A DNA stretch of 64,000 nucleotides from SURF-21 sp964462595 (GTDB taxonomy: Bacteria > Actinomycetota > Geothermincolia > Geothermincolales > RBG-13-55-18): positions 28,625-92,624 of the forward strand of contig CAYWXM010000032.1 in assembly GCA_964462595.1 (NCBI GenBank), given 5' to 3'. This document shows positions 41,673 to 50,216 of this stretch, piece after piece. How positions within the stretch are numbered: position 1 is the stretch's first letter; the number at the start of each line of letters is the position of its first letter. The position numbers and the translations under genes were made by a program. Below the pieces are notes generated by a model, which saw nothing but the letters and a program-made list of their open reading frames with translations, did no database searches and was not told the DNA's origin.

Positions 41673-43316
41673 TTACAGGGTGAGCTTCTTGTTTAAACCG
41701 GTGTCGTAATCCCACCTGCGGGCGGCGATATTGTTGGGGTCCACCGCCTTCTTGAAGCCCACCATAGCGTCCGTGAAGGCCGCGGCATTAGGCATGGCCA
41801 GGGTCATGAGGTCATCCAGGGTGGGCATCCCCTCCGGCAGCGGCAGGGCCATGCCCTTGTTGAGGGGTATGGCGCCTGCAGCCAGGACCAGGCCCTCGCC
41901 CAGGATACCGGCCATCATGGCGCGCATATAGGTCATGAACATGCGCATGTTGTCGTCCTTGTCGCCCTGGTTGGAATAGAGGTCGTATTCCATGTACGCC
42001 GAGCGCCCCATGTGGTACGGCTGCAGGTAGGTGGAGGCGTCATCCGGCGGCAGGTTGTCCTCGGTGTGCCCGGCCTGGTTGGTGGTCTCCACGCGCATCC
42101 TGCGTTCCGCCTGCAGGAAGTTGTCCAGGTGGCCGATGAGGGCCCCGATTAGGAAAGACCCGCGCACGCGCATCACGCGCACGGTGACGTTGAAGAACTT
42201 CTGCCAGCGCTCGAGGTTTACGCTGCGCAGGTCGCCCACCAGGTCCTCCATGGCCTCCACGGGCAGGAACTCCCAGGTGGGGTCGATATCCAGGATGACT
42301 TTCTTGAACACCTCGGCCTTGAGCATGGCCTCCTCCATGGTCGTGCCGGCGAAGATGGAGAAGAGGTTGTTGCGCGGGAAGGAACCCGCCAGCGCGCTGG
42401 CGTGCTTGTTGGTCTCGGCCACGAAGATGCCGAAGAAGGAGTTCTGCATGTGGGCCAGCTCCAGGGTGAGGTTCTCGTTGGCCACCTTGTAGAGGACCTC
42501 GATCACGCATTCCAGGTCGTCCTTCTCATAAGCTGGGAATATCTGGAATATATTCTCGGCCTCGGGGTAAATGCGCAGGGTCATCTCGGTCACCGTGCCC
42601 AGCTGCCCGTAGGCGTAGCGGAAGAGCGAGGCCATGTCCGGTCCCGGCCCGGGCACGTGCGCCTTCACCGCGCCGTATGCGGCGGGCCCGGTCTTGAGGA
42701 TGGTGCCGTCGGGCATGACCATGGTCATGTCGACGATGTTGTCGATACCGAAACCGTACTTCGACGCCAGGGTATTGATGTTGCAGAAGGCGTGGTTGGA
42801 GATAACCCCGGCCGTGGCCGCCGTCGAGGGGTTGAGCACTCGGCACCCCACCTTCTGGGCTTCCACCTGGGCCACGAGGTAATTGATCCCGGGCTGGATG
42901 ATCATGTAGCAGTTCTCGCCGTCCACCTCCAGCACCTCGTCCATGCGCCTGAGGTCCATGATGATGCCGCCGAAGAGGGGGATGTGCAATCCCATGGTGG
43001 TGAGGCCGGTGCCCATGGGGATCACGTCCACCTCGCATTCGTTGGCGACGCGGTAGACCTCGGCCACGTCCTCGGTGGTCTTGGGCAAGACCACGAGATG
43101 AGGGTAGCTGGCGGGCAGCGGCCCCTGGTCACGGGAATAGCCTATGAGGATCACCGGGTCGTCTGTCACCCATTGCTCGCCCAGTATGCCGGCGAGCATC
43201 TCCTTGGCCCGGGCCACTCCCTCGGGCTTGTTGTGCCGGGGCTCCGCCTCGTGCTGCATGATGATACCGGAGATCCGCCTGTCCTTGATGTCCTTGGCGA
43301 TATCCTTGGTCCACAT
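41673..43316 (-). CDS. VAO-type FAD oxidase/dehydrogenase (4-cresol-dehydrogenase-like)
   Basis: A 547-residue FAD-binding oxidoreductase. FAD domain: V-V-L-P-K-T-T-E-D-V-A-E-V, loop P-M-G-T-G-L-T-T-M-G, then Q-P-G-I-N-Y-L-V and N-P-S-T-A-A-T-A-G-V. The long C-terminal cap and the ending resemble 4-cresol dehydrogenase and vanillyl-alcohol oxidase flavoproteins more than glycolate oxidase. Such enzymes oxidise para-alkyl phenols or hydroxy acids. The start lies just after GGAGGTG and four bases from the stop of the CCG Fe-S gene. With that gene and the next FAD oxidase it forms a three-gene operon. Confidence 0.82.
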   Translation of the reverse strand: MWTKDIAKDIKDRRISGIIMQHEAEPRHNKPEGVARAKEMLAGILGEQWVTDDPVILIGYSRDQGPLPASYPHLVVLPKTTEDVAEVYRVANECEVDVIPMGTGLTTMGLHIPLFGGIIMDLRRMDEVLEVDGENCYMIIQPGINYLVAQVEAQKVGCRVLNPSTAATAGVISNHAFCNINTLASKYGFGIDNIVDMTMVMPDGTILKTGPAAYGAVKAHVPGPGPDMASLFRYAYGQLGTVTEMTLRIYPEAENIFQIFPAYEKDDLECVIEVLYKVANENLTLELAHMQNSFFGIFVAETNKHASALAGSFPRNNLFSIFAGTTMEEAMLKAEVFKKVILDIDPTWEFLPVEAMEDLVGDLRSVNLERWQKFFNVTVRVMRVRGSFLIGALIGHLDNFLQAERRMRVETTNQAGHTEDNLPPDDASTYLQPYHMGRSAYMEYDLYSNQGDKDDNMRMFMTYMRAMMAGILGEGLVLAAGAIPLNKGMALPLPEGMPTLDDLMTLAMPNAAAFTDAMVGFKKAVDPNNIAARRWDYDTGLNKKLTL

Positions 43317-43320
43317 ACCC

Positions 43321-44541
43321 CTACACCTCCTTGCCCAGGGACGCGAGTAAGACCTCGGCCAGGTCGTACACCTTCATCTTGCTCCCCGCGGCCTCCACCG
43401 CCTGGCCCAGCATCTGCACGCAGTAGGGGCAGCTGGTGACGATGGCCTCCGCGCCCGTCCATTCCGCCTCGAAGAGCCTCTCCTTCGCCGTCGCCAGGGC
43501 GTAATCCGGGAAGGCGTAGCGCACGCCGCCCCCGCCGCCGCAGCAGAAGGAATTGAAGGTGGCGCGGGGGAACTCCAGGAGTTCCAGCCCCGGTATCGCC
43601 CGGAGGACCTTGCGCGGGGCCTCGTATATGTCGAAGCGCCGACCCAGCTTGCATGGGTCGTGATAGACGGCTTTTATGGCTACTTCCTTCTCTGGCGTCA
43701 GCTGGTTCTTCTTGAGCAGCCGGGAGAGGAGCTGGCTTATCTGATATACCTTGATGGAGGGGTCCAGCTCGCGCGCGTACTCCTCCTTGAACACCCAGGC
43801 CGCGTGGGTATCTGGCGTGACGATCGTATTAACCCCCAGCGAGTTGAAGGTCTCGATGTTGGCGGCGGCATAATCCTCGAAGAAGTCGCGGTCGCCCAGC
43901 ATGAGCATGAGCGCGCCGTCGCTTATCTCTTCCGCCCCCAGTATGCCCACGTCCAGGCCCGCGTCCAGGAGCACCTGGGCCGCGGCGCGCGCCGCGTGGC
44001 GCAGGGAAGGGTCGCTGGTATAGGCGTCTCCGGCGTAGAAGAGCACCTCTGCCTTCTCCTCGGGCAGCTTCTTCAGGGCCAGCCCCTCGGCCCAGTCGCC
44101 GCGCTTGCTCCTGTCCATGCCGAAGGGGTTGTCGTTGGCCTCCAGGCTCTCGAACAGCGGCGCGTGCTCTGGCATGGGGCCCCATCCCTCGCGTACCGCC
44201 TTCTCGCGCATGAGCTCGAAGACGCGGGTGGGGTGGAGCTGTTTCACCTCGTAGCACTGCTCCTGACACGAAGAGCACAGCATGCAGGTGTAGAGTATGT
44301 GCCGCATGGAATCGCTGGGCTCTATCTCGTTGATGTGCAGTCCGCGGGCTATCTCCATCTTGCCGGAGGCGTAATAGGCATCCCAGCGGAAATAGGAACC
44401 GGAGGGGCAATTGCGCCAGAAACGCGACTCGGGGCAGTACTGCACGTGCACCCCCTGGCATATCTTGCACTTGGTGCAGATGAAATAGTCCTGCTGCAGC
44501 TCGTGCAGCACCTCCCTGGGAGCGGTTATCTTCTTCTTCAT
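43321..44541 (-). CDS. CCG-domain iron-sulfur protein (GlcF/HdrD-like)
   Basis: 406 residues. An N-terminal ferredoxin-like part holds C-T-K-C-K-I-C and C-M-L-C-S-S-C-Q-E-Q-C. Two CCG-type regions follow: H-D-P-C-K-L-G-R with F-C-C-G-G-G-G-G (about 330-345), and a shorter C-terminal set S-C-P-Y-C-V-Q-M-L. Proteins of this kind carry electrons between a flavin dehydrogenase and quinone, ferredoxin or disulfide. Lying between two FAD oxidase genes with gaps of three to four bases, it is presumably their shared electron carrier. Confidence 0.87.
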   Translation of the reverse strand: MKKKITAPREVLHELQQDYFICTKCKICQGVHVQYCPESRFWRNCPSGSYFRWDAYYASGKMEIARGLHINEIEPSDSMRHILYTCMLCSSCQEQCYEVKQLHPTRVFELMREKAVREGWGPMPEHAPLFESLEANDNPFGMDRSKRGDWAEGLALKKLPEEKAEVLFYAGDAYTSDPSLRHAARAAAQVLLDAGLDVGILGAEEISDGALMLMLGDRDFFEDYAAANIETFNSLGVNTIVTPDTHAAWVFKEEYARELDPSIKVYQISQLLSRLLKKNQLTPEKEVAIKAVYHDPCKLGRRFDIYEAPRKVLRAIPGLELLEFPRATFNSFCCGGGGGVRYAFPDYALATAKERLFEAEWTGAEAIVTSCPYCVQMLGQAVEAAGSKMKVYDLAEVLLASLGKEV

Positions 44542-44544
44542 CTT

Positions 44545-45942
44545 CTACACCCCCTCCAGAAGCTGATCCGGGTTCATGAGGCCGTCGGGGTCAACGATGC
44601 CCTTGAAAGTCTTGAGCACCTTGATGAAACCTTCGTTTACCCTGTCGTAGACCATCTTCGCCGCCTCGCCACTGGGGCGGTCGATGAAGCTGCCCTCGTC
44701 GAGCAGCTTGCCGTAGGCCGCGCGGCAGATATCCGCCGCCTTTGCCGACTCCGCCTCGTCCGCGGGATCGAAGTAGAGGTCGCTCTCGCAGTAGCAGGAG
44801 GCTCCGAAATACACCGGGATCACCACCTGCCCTACCTCCTCCGCCGCGTAGCCCCTGGACTGCGCGGCATCGCGCACCGCAGCCAGCAGGCCGGGGGCGC
44901 GCTTGTAGAAATCGTAGTGCTCGATAAAGCTGGTGCGTCCGCGCATGTAATCGCGGTCGAATACGTACCAGGGCTCGAGGAATTTCTCGTCCATCATTCC
45001 CGTCAGCTCGCCGTCCACTTCTTTGGCGCCCAATGCCTCGGCGTCAGCGCGCACGTATTTCTCCCACATGTCCACCAGTTCCGTGCGATGCTCGATGCTC
45101 ACGGCCGTGGTCCAGGCGGGTAATCTATCCCGCAGCGCATCGGCCGCGGCCGCGTCCCGGGAAAGAAGCACGGAAAGATAGCGCGAGTTGGCGGTCACGC
45201 ACTCGAAGCAGTGCTCGTCGCGGTTTATCTTGTAGGCGAGCTTCGCCGCGGGCTCGAGGTCGTCGAAACCGAAGAGCAGCACCCGGCGGGTCTCCCGTAT
45301 GGGGTAGATATACACGATACCGTAGAACGGTATGCCGAAGATGTCCTCCGACGCCCCGAAAAAGAGGGAGAACTGCGGCCCCTGGTCCTCGCGGAAGTCG
45401 GCGATGCCCTCTGCGGTCATCTGCTGGGAGCCGGATACCCAGATGCGGCCGTCCGAGAGTATGGCGTGGAAGATGGACAGGTTGGGGAAACGGTATACCG
45501 CATTGCCGTTCAGTACGTCGCGGTCCAGGTAGGAACGGAGCACGGAGCGCGATGTGGCGTTGGCGGGCATGAGCACCTTGCAGCCGACCTTCAGGCATTC
45601 CTCGCGCAGTTGCTCGTAGGTGACGCCGGCGAAGATATGCCCCATTAGATTGCGCCGGTCCACTTCCTTGATGGCGTTCATGCGCGAGAGGTCCAGCAGC
45701 AACCCTTTCCTGGAGGCGAGAGAATTATCCATTTTTTCCCTGCGCACCGAGAACAGGGGCAGCCTGGCCCTGTTGGCCGCGTCAGCCACTTCCGCCAGTT
45801 CGTACTCGTCTGCCGGCTTCACCAGCACCAGGCCGGTGTCCTTCACCGGGTCCGCGAAGTAGCCGGCCACCGCCGCGGCACCCGTCCTGACGTTGTCCTT
45901 CCCCACGAACTCCGCGATTTCCTCGACTATACCCGCCGCCAT
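44545..45942 (-). CDS. FAD-binding oxidoreductase, VAO/GlcD-like
   Basis: 465 residues, shorter than its neighbour at 41673. FAD domain: L-V-K-P-A-D-E-Y-E-L-A-E-V, F-S-V-R-R in place of a glycine-rich loop, I-F-A-G-V-T-Y-E-Q-L and M-P-A-N-A-T-S-R-S-V-L; C-terminal D-P-D-G-L-M-N-P-D-Q. The weak FAD pyrophosphate loop is noteworthy: the usual G-x-G-T-S is not visible, so its catalytic state is uncertain. First gene of the FAD / Fe-S / FAD operon and divergent from member D of the flavoprotein family. Confidence 0.78.
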   Translation of the reverse strand: MAAGIVEEIAEFVGKDNVRTGAAAVAGYFADPVKDTGLVLVKPADEYELAEVADAANRARLPLFSVRREKMDNSLASRKGLLLDLSRMNAIKEVDRRNLMGHIFAGVTYEQLREECLKVGCKVLMPANATSRSVLRSYLDRDVLNGNAVYRFPNLSIFHAILSDGRIWVSGSQQMTAEGIADFREDQGPQFSLFFGASEDIFGIPFYGIVYIYPIRETRRVLLFGFDDLEPAAKLAYKINRDEHCFECVTANSRYLSVLLSRDAAAADALRDRLPAWTTAVSIEHRTELVDMWEKYVRADAEALGAKEVDGELTGMMDEKFLEPWYVFDRDYMRGRTSFIEHYDFYKRAPGLLAAVRDAAQSRGYAAEEVGQVVIPVYFGASCYCESDLYFDPADEAESAKAADICRAAYGKLLDEGSFIDRPSGEAAKMVYDRVNEGFIKVLKTFKGIVDPDGLMNPDQLLEGV

Positions 45943-46063
45943 CGACCTACCTCCTTGCCGTTAAGACCTGGGCCGATCCACGCTGTGGATGTATCCCATC
46001 TCCCAGCTTTATAAAGTCCCCATTTGCATACATTCGCGAGATGTTATATATGTTATTCTGAAC

Positions 46064-46075
46064 GACTGGTCAGTC
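46064..46075. promoter_or_regulatory. palindrome GACTGGTCAGTC in a divergent promoter region
   Basis: GACT-GGTC-AGTC in the 267-bp gap between the leftward FAD/Fe-S operon and the rightward flavoprotein genes. The ACTGGTCAGT core resembles TetR-family operators. A second, wider pair, CAACCG...CGGTTG, lies at about 46077-46117. It could coordinate both operons. Confidence 0.4.
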
Positions 46076-46161
46076 ACAACCGAGTCAATTATATTTCCGA
46101 CCCGGTTGAGTGTCAAGGCGTCCGGGCAGGGAAACAGTAGCGTTTAGCCAGGTAAAAAGGC

Positions 46162-46167
46162 TATAAT
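46162..46167 (+). promoter_or_regulatory. -10 box TATAAT of the rightward flavoprotein pair
   Basis: TATAAT 43 bases before ATG 46210, with an AAGGAGGGATATA ribosome site in between. The -35 region at the expected distance is weak, so activation or a different sigma factor is possible. Confidence 0.45.
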
Positions 46168-46209
46168 ACATTTTCGACATAAAGTCAGAAAAGTGTAAGG
46201 AGGGATATA

Positions 46210-47283
46210 ATGGCTGAGGTGACCATCGTTGGGGGAGGGCTGGCGGGCATGACTGCCGCCATCAACCTTGGCAGGCGCGGGCATGACGTGGTTGTGCTGG
46301 AGCGCGAGGAGCGAGCGGGAGGTTCACCCCTCTACCACCCATCCGGGCAGGGTACCCCCCTGCGCCTCGATGCGATGCGCGCCTACATAGGCTTCGACAT
46401 CTCGCCGGGCATAGAGCCGATACGCGAGATGAGCGAGATAGCGGGGGGCAAGGAGATTCTCATCGACCCCTCGCTCATCAACTCATATTTCTTCGAGCGC
46501 GGGCCGAGGTCGACCAGCCTCGACAGTTACCTTTACGAACTGGCAGGCGAGGCCGGAGTAGAGGTCCGCTTCGGGTCTCCCGTCACATCCCAGGAGGACA
46601 TGGCCCAACTGCCCCCCAACACCATCGTGGCTACCGGCCTGCACTTCGAGGGGTTCGACGCCCTGAGGCTGCCCTATCTCACCTCGCACCACTTCACCCA
46701 TAAAGGCACCTGCGATCCCGACCTCAACTACGTGCACATGTTCCACGACACCTTCACCAGCGATTACGGCTACACGTCAGCTTTCCGCGGCATCCGCTAC
46801 GTGCACCTCTTCAATCGCAGGAAGCCGATATCGCTTGCCGACCGGGAGCGCTTCGCGGAACGCGTGGCGGCCTTTGACGGCTTCGAGGTTCCGGAATGGA
46901 ACGAGTTCACCTTTCCCGTGCCTGCCGCCTGCCTGAGGACCCCGCGCATATACGTGGGCAGCAAGATCCTGGCCGGCACCCTGGCCGGGGCCATGGATCC
47001 CGTGGCATTCTTCGGGCTGCACGGAGCCCTGGTCTCGGGGAAGATAGCGGCCCTGGCCGTCGAGGACAAGGAGCGCGCCTGGCGCGAGTTCCGCAGGTGC
47101 GTTTCCTCATTCCCCACCGCTTACATCCTCTCGCGCCTGAAGGAAATGCAACCGCTCCCCTTGAGCGTGTTGGGCTTCCGAATCGCATTCCAGAACTTCA
47201 GCCGCCTGAAGCTGGTACAGAAGATGATGCAGGTGGGCCTGCCAGGATACAAATGCCTGAGCGTGCAGGGGGTCAGGTCTTGA
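46210..47283 (+). CDS. flavoprotein paralogue family, member D, with element-derived C-terminus
   Basis: 357 residues. FAD loop V-G-G-G-L-A-G-M-T-A-A-I-N; family blocks Q-G-T-P-L-R-L-D, F-E-R-G-P-R-S-T-S-L-D-S-Y-L-Y, P-N-T-I-V-A-T-G-L-H-F-E-G-F and I-L-A-G-T-L-A-G-A-M-D-P-V-A-F-F-G-L-H-G with S-G-K-I-A-A-L-A. The last four codons and the stop (...G-V-R-S-stop) lie in the terminal repeat of the MITE-like element that starts at 47269, so insertion replaced the native end. Members A-C lie on the opposite strand 5-8 kb away. The gene is followed by a desaturase-like gene in the same direction. Confidence 0.77.
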   Translation: MAEVTIVGGGLAGMTAAINLGRRGHDVVVLEREERAGGSPLYHPSGQGTPLRLDAMRAYIGFDISPGIEPIREMSEIAGGKEILIDPSLINSYFFERGPRSTSLDSYLYELAGEAGVEVRFGSPVTSQEDMAQLPPNTIVATGLHFEGFDALRLPYLTSHHFTHKGTCDPDLNYVHMFHDTFTSDYGYTSAFRGIRYVHLFNRRKPISLADRERFAERVAAFDGFEVPEWNEFTFPVPAACLRTPRIYVGSKILAGTLAGAMDPVAFFGLHGALVSGKIAALAVEDKERAWREFRRCVSSFPTAYILSRLKEMQPLPLSVLGFRIAFQNFSRLKLVQKMMQVGLPGYKCLSVQGVRS

Positions 47284-47394
47284 TTGTTGCATTTTATGCA
47301 TCGACAAAGCTGATGACTTCCCTGCTCGCAAAGGGTGTATATGGGATATTTTACTAATAGATACCAGGGTATGCAAAAAACAAGACCTGACCCC
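47269..47394 (+). mobile_element. MITE-like element, copy 2 (126 bp, intact inverted ends)
   Basis: GGGGTCAGGTCTTG at 47269-47282 is perfectly inverted as CAAGACCTGACCCC at 47381-47394. A-T-rich interior, no coding capacity. The right part in inverse orientation matches copy 1 at 31360-31484. The left terminus supplies the stop codon of the flavoprotein gene. The right end lies 27 bases before ATG 47422. Termini of this kind are often seen beside IS200-like REP-associated transposase genes (from memory), but no such gene is in the window. Confidence 0.75.
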
Positions 47395-47421
47395 ATAGAC
47401 GCATAGGTGGAGGTGTGAGAA

Positions 47422-48924
47422 ATGGCTGGAGATAACAGGAAGGTCATCGTCATCGGTTCCGGGCCCGGGGGTACCAGCGTCGCGGCGCTGCTGCAGGCAC
47501 GTGGCTGGAGCGTAACCCTTCTGGACCGCAACGAGTTCTACGGCGGCAAGTGCTGGTCTTTCACGCGCGACGGTTACGTGGTCGACTCCGGGGTGCATAT
47601 GTTCTCCATGGGCGCGTCAGGCCAGTTCGGAGACGTCAACCGCATGGTGCGTGGCGACCTGGAATGGCTGACCGCCAATCCCAGCGAGCATCTGCTGCTG
47701 GGCGGAAAATACCGGCTCAACCTGTACCAGAGCCTGACCGACCCCCGCGGGGCGCTGTCTAACTTGCGCGCTAACATGCTCATCGCCAAGGACCGTGCCA
47801 AGGGCATGCTATCGGGCGGGGAAACAAGGAAGAACCTCGACGCAGAGGTCTACCGCGCCTCGAAAAAGAACTCCCCCTTGGAGACCCTGCGCGCGGTGGC
47901 CAAGATAGCTCTCCTCAACCCCTCCTACCTCGCGGAGCTGGACGAGATAACCATGCAGGAGTTCATGCACCGTATTATCGATGACTGGACCCCGCTGCAG
48001 GGCATCGCCGCCCTCTCCATGCTCCTCACCGTGGTCCCCTACGAGGAGGTGAGCGCGGGCGAGTTCCTGTGGTGCTTCGCCAACGCCTTCCGCAAGCAGA
48101 CCCTGGGGGTCCCCCGCGGCGGCTCGCGCGAGATACCGGGCGCGTTCATGCGCGCCTTCCAGCGGGACGGAGGGGAGATGCGCCTGGGCTGCGAGGTGGC
48201 GCGCATCATCGTGCGCGACGGCAAGGCGCGCGGGGTGTTTACCGTCGGCGGGGAGCAGATTGACGCGGACCTGGTCATCTCAAGCGCCGGCATCAAGCGC
48301 ACCCTGGAGATGGCCGGGGAGGAGAATTTCCCGCCGGAATACGTCTCTTACGTGAAGGGGCTCAAGTATTCCCGTTCCTTCATAACCACCAAGTACGGCC
48401 TGGACAGGAGGGTGGTGGACCTTCCCGCACCGGGCTTCTTCAACATCCCCAAAGTCAACCCGGACCACATGTTCGACTATATCGAGGAGGGCGGGGTGCC
48501 CGAGGATCCCTTCCTCTTCACCCCCTTCCCCTCCGAGTGGGACCCCTACGCGGCCCCGCCCGGCAAGCAGCTCATCCTCTGCGGGGTACCTGGTCCCATC
48601 GAGGTCAACAAGGAGAACGTGGCGCAATGCGAGCGCATCCTGGACCGCGCCGAGGAGAGGCTGCTCGAGATATTCCCCCAGATCTCGAACCATATCGAGT
48701 GGAAGATGCGCACCCACATCGCGCACACCGCCTTCATCACCGGTAAACCCACGGGCGAGTGCATCGGCCTGGCCCAGTGCGTCGGCCAGACAGGGGTGCA
48801 CAAGCCCACGCCCTGGACGCCGGTTAAGGACCTGTGGCTGGTGGGAACGGACGCCGGGGCCCGCGGCGTGGGGACGGAGCAGGCTGCCGGGAGCGCCATA
48901 TACGTGACCAACCTGCTGGGTTGA
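47422..48924 (+). CDS. phytoene-desaturase-like FAD protein
   Basis: 500 residues, the usual length for CrtI / retinol-saturase-like proteins. FAD loop V-I-G-S-G-P-G-G-T-S-V-A-A, then L-D-R-N-E-F-Y-G-G-K-C-W-S-F and D-S-G-V-H-M-F as in phytoene desaturases. A middle segment G-S-R-E-I-P-G-A-F-M-R-A-F is followed by I-S-S-A-G-I-K-R-T. The C-terminal FAD motif is L-W-L-V-G-T-D-A-G-A-R-G-V-G-T-E-Q-A. No carotenoid genes are nearby, so a redox role with the other flavoproteins is more likely than pigment synthesis. The ATG follows GGAGGTG. Confidence 0.82.
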   Translation: MAGDNRKVIVIGSGPGGTSVAALLQARGWSVTLLDRNEFYGGKCWSFTRDGYVVDSGVHMFSMGASGQFGDVNRMVRGDLEWLTANPSEHLLLGGKYRLNLYQSLTDPRGALSNLRANMLIAKDRAKGMLSGGETRKNLDAEVYRASKKNSPLETLRAVAKIALLNPSYLAELDEITMQEFMHRIIDDWTPLQGIAALSMLLTVVPYEEVSAGEFLWCFANAFRKQTLGVPRGGSREIPGAFMRAFQRDGGEMRLGCEVARIIVRDGKARGVFTVGGEQIDADLVISSAGIKRTLEMAGEENFPPEYVSYVKGLKYSRSFITTKYGLDRRVVDLPAPGFFNIPKVNPDHMFDYIEEGGVPEDPFLFTPFPSEWDPYAAPPGKQLILCGVPGPIEVNKENVAQCERILDRAEERLLEIFPQISNHIEWKMRTHIAHTAFITGKPTGECIGLAQCVGQTGVHKPTPWTPVKDLWLVGTDAGARGVGTEQAAGSAIYVTNLLG

Positions 48925-49108
48925 TGAGTCGTTATCAATCGCAGTGTAATCGCCGCGTGGATTCGGCGTTATACTTATCGTAAGCCGGCAAATGCGGCGC
49001 GCCCGGAGCGCAACCGTTCATAGTATAGCGATTCGATCGTCAAAGATACGGGTATATATACTAACGGTGGGTCTTACGAAAAGAGGAAGCAAAGAACAGG
49101 GAGGGCAG

Positions 49109-50194
49109 GTGAAATACCGCCGCTGCAAGGTGTGCGGCGTCCCCCGGCGCATAGGGAACGTACATCATTGGATGAACAACGGCACCATCGTCAATGCGCG
49201 CGTGCCCAGTATCCGGCAAGTGTTCATGGAGGCCGATTTCCTGCCGGAACTCCGGCAGCTTATCTCTGACGGCCTGGGGTTTCCCGTCAACCGTATCTTC
49301 TACGAGGCCGAGCGCAACTCGGTACGCATAACCGTGGAGGCCTTCCTGCAGGGTCCCCTGCTGAGGATCGCCTCGCGCATCCCCATCTTCCGCAGGGCGG
49401 CGGTGCATTACTTCAATAACCTGGCATGGCAGACGGGCACCGCAAATTCCAGGACGGTGGGATATCGCTCCGGCAAATACGGGCTGGCGCTGATGCATAA
49501 CCCCTTCGACCTCGACCTCATGGCCGCGGTGGTGGTGGGGGCCTTCGAGGCCCTGGAGAGGAGGCCTTTCCGCTCTTTCTGGAAAAAAGAAAACGGCGCT
49601 TACCTGCTGCGGGTGGAGGCAGCGGACAAGCCGGAGCTGTCGGGGCGCCTCGAAGTGGAAAGGGAAGTGCTGAAGGAGGGGAACCTGCGCCTGCATTCCT
49701 GCCCGTGTTGCGGATTGCCCCTTGAGTTGAGCCATATGGAATGGTGCGAGGAGGAAGGGATCATCATCGACCGCCGGCGCGGCATCCGCATGATCAACCT
49801 GGACGGATACACCCCGCGCCTGGTCAACCGGGAACTGGTGAGGGAGCTGGGCGAGTCCGTGATCCCCATCATCATCGACGCCAAGCGCGAATATACCCTC
49901 AAGATGCTCGAGGACCTCGGGGTGCGACCAGGGGTGGAAGGGGAGATGCGGCAGGAGCTGCTCGACGATATGCTATCGCTCCTGCCCCTCTACGGTTGGG
50001 GCATGGCCACGGAAACGGAGTACCTGCCCGGCAGCACCCTGAGGGTGTGGGTGGACAATCCCCTGGACGAGTACCTCATCGCGGGCAGGCTCGCGGCTTT
50101 CTACGAGACCGCCGAGGGTAAACGGGCGCGGGTGGAGTGGAGAGAGGCCGGGTCCTCCAGCATCACCTATATACTGGCCCCCGCCCGGGAATAA
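49109..50194 (+). CDS. protein of unknown family with two cysteine-pair (zinc-ribbon-like) sites
   Basis: The start is set at GTG 49109 after GGGAGGGCAG; the frame extends upstream to 48992 through AT-rich non-coding-looking sequence. 361 residues. An N-terminal C-K-V-C-G with nearby H-H-W, and a central C-P-C-C-G with H-M-E-W-C, could each bind a metal. Between them is a 150-residue domain (F-L-P-E-L-R-Q-L-I...R-I-F-Y-E-A-E-R). The C-terminal 130 residues seem to repeat the theme (I-I-D-A-K-R-E-Y-T-L...). Possibly a distant relative of V4R sensors, but that is a guess. It sits between flavoprotein and AOR genes and may regulate or assemble them. Confidence 0.55.
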   Translation: MKYRRCKVCGVPRRIGNVHHWMNNGTIVNARVPSIRQVFMEADFLPELRQLISDGLGFPVNRIFYEAERNSVRITVEAFLQGPLLRIASRIPIFRRAAVHYFNNLAWQTGTANSRTVGYRSGKYGLALMHNPFDLDLMAAVVVGAFEALERRPFRSFWKKENGAYLLRVEAADKPELSGRLEVEREVLKEGNLRLHSCPCCGLPLELSHMEWCEEEGIIIDRRRGIRMINLDGYTPRLVNRELVRELGESVIPIIIDAKREYTLKMLEDLGVRPGVEGEMRQELLDDMLSLLPLYGWGMATETEYLPGSTLRVWVDNPLDEYLIAGRLAAFYETAEGKRARVEWREAGSSSITYILAPARE

Positions 50195-50216
50195 GTCCGT
50201 ACGGGTCAGCCCGCCT

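Noticed and set aside
47422..48924. Carotenoid biosynthesis locus
   Set aside because: The desaturase-like protein has no phytoene synthase or cyclase neighbours and sits among other redox flavoproteins.
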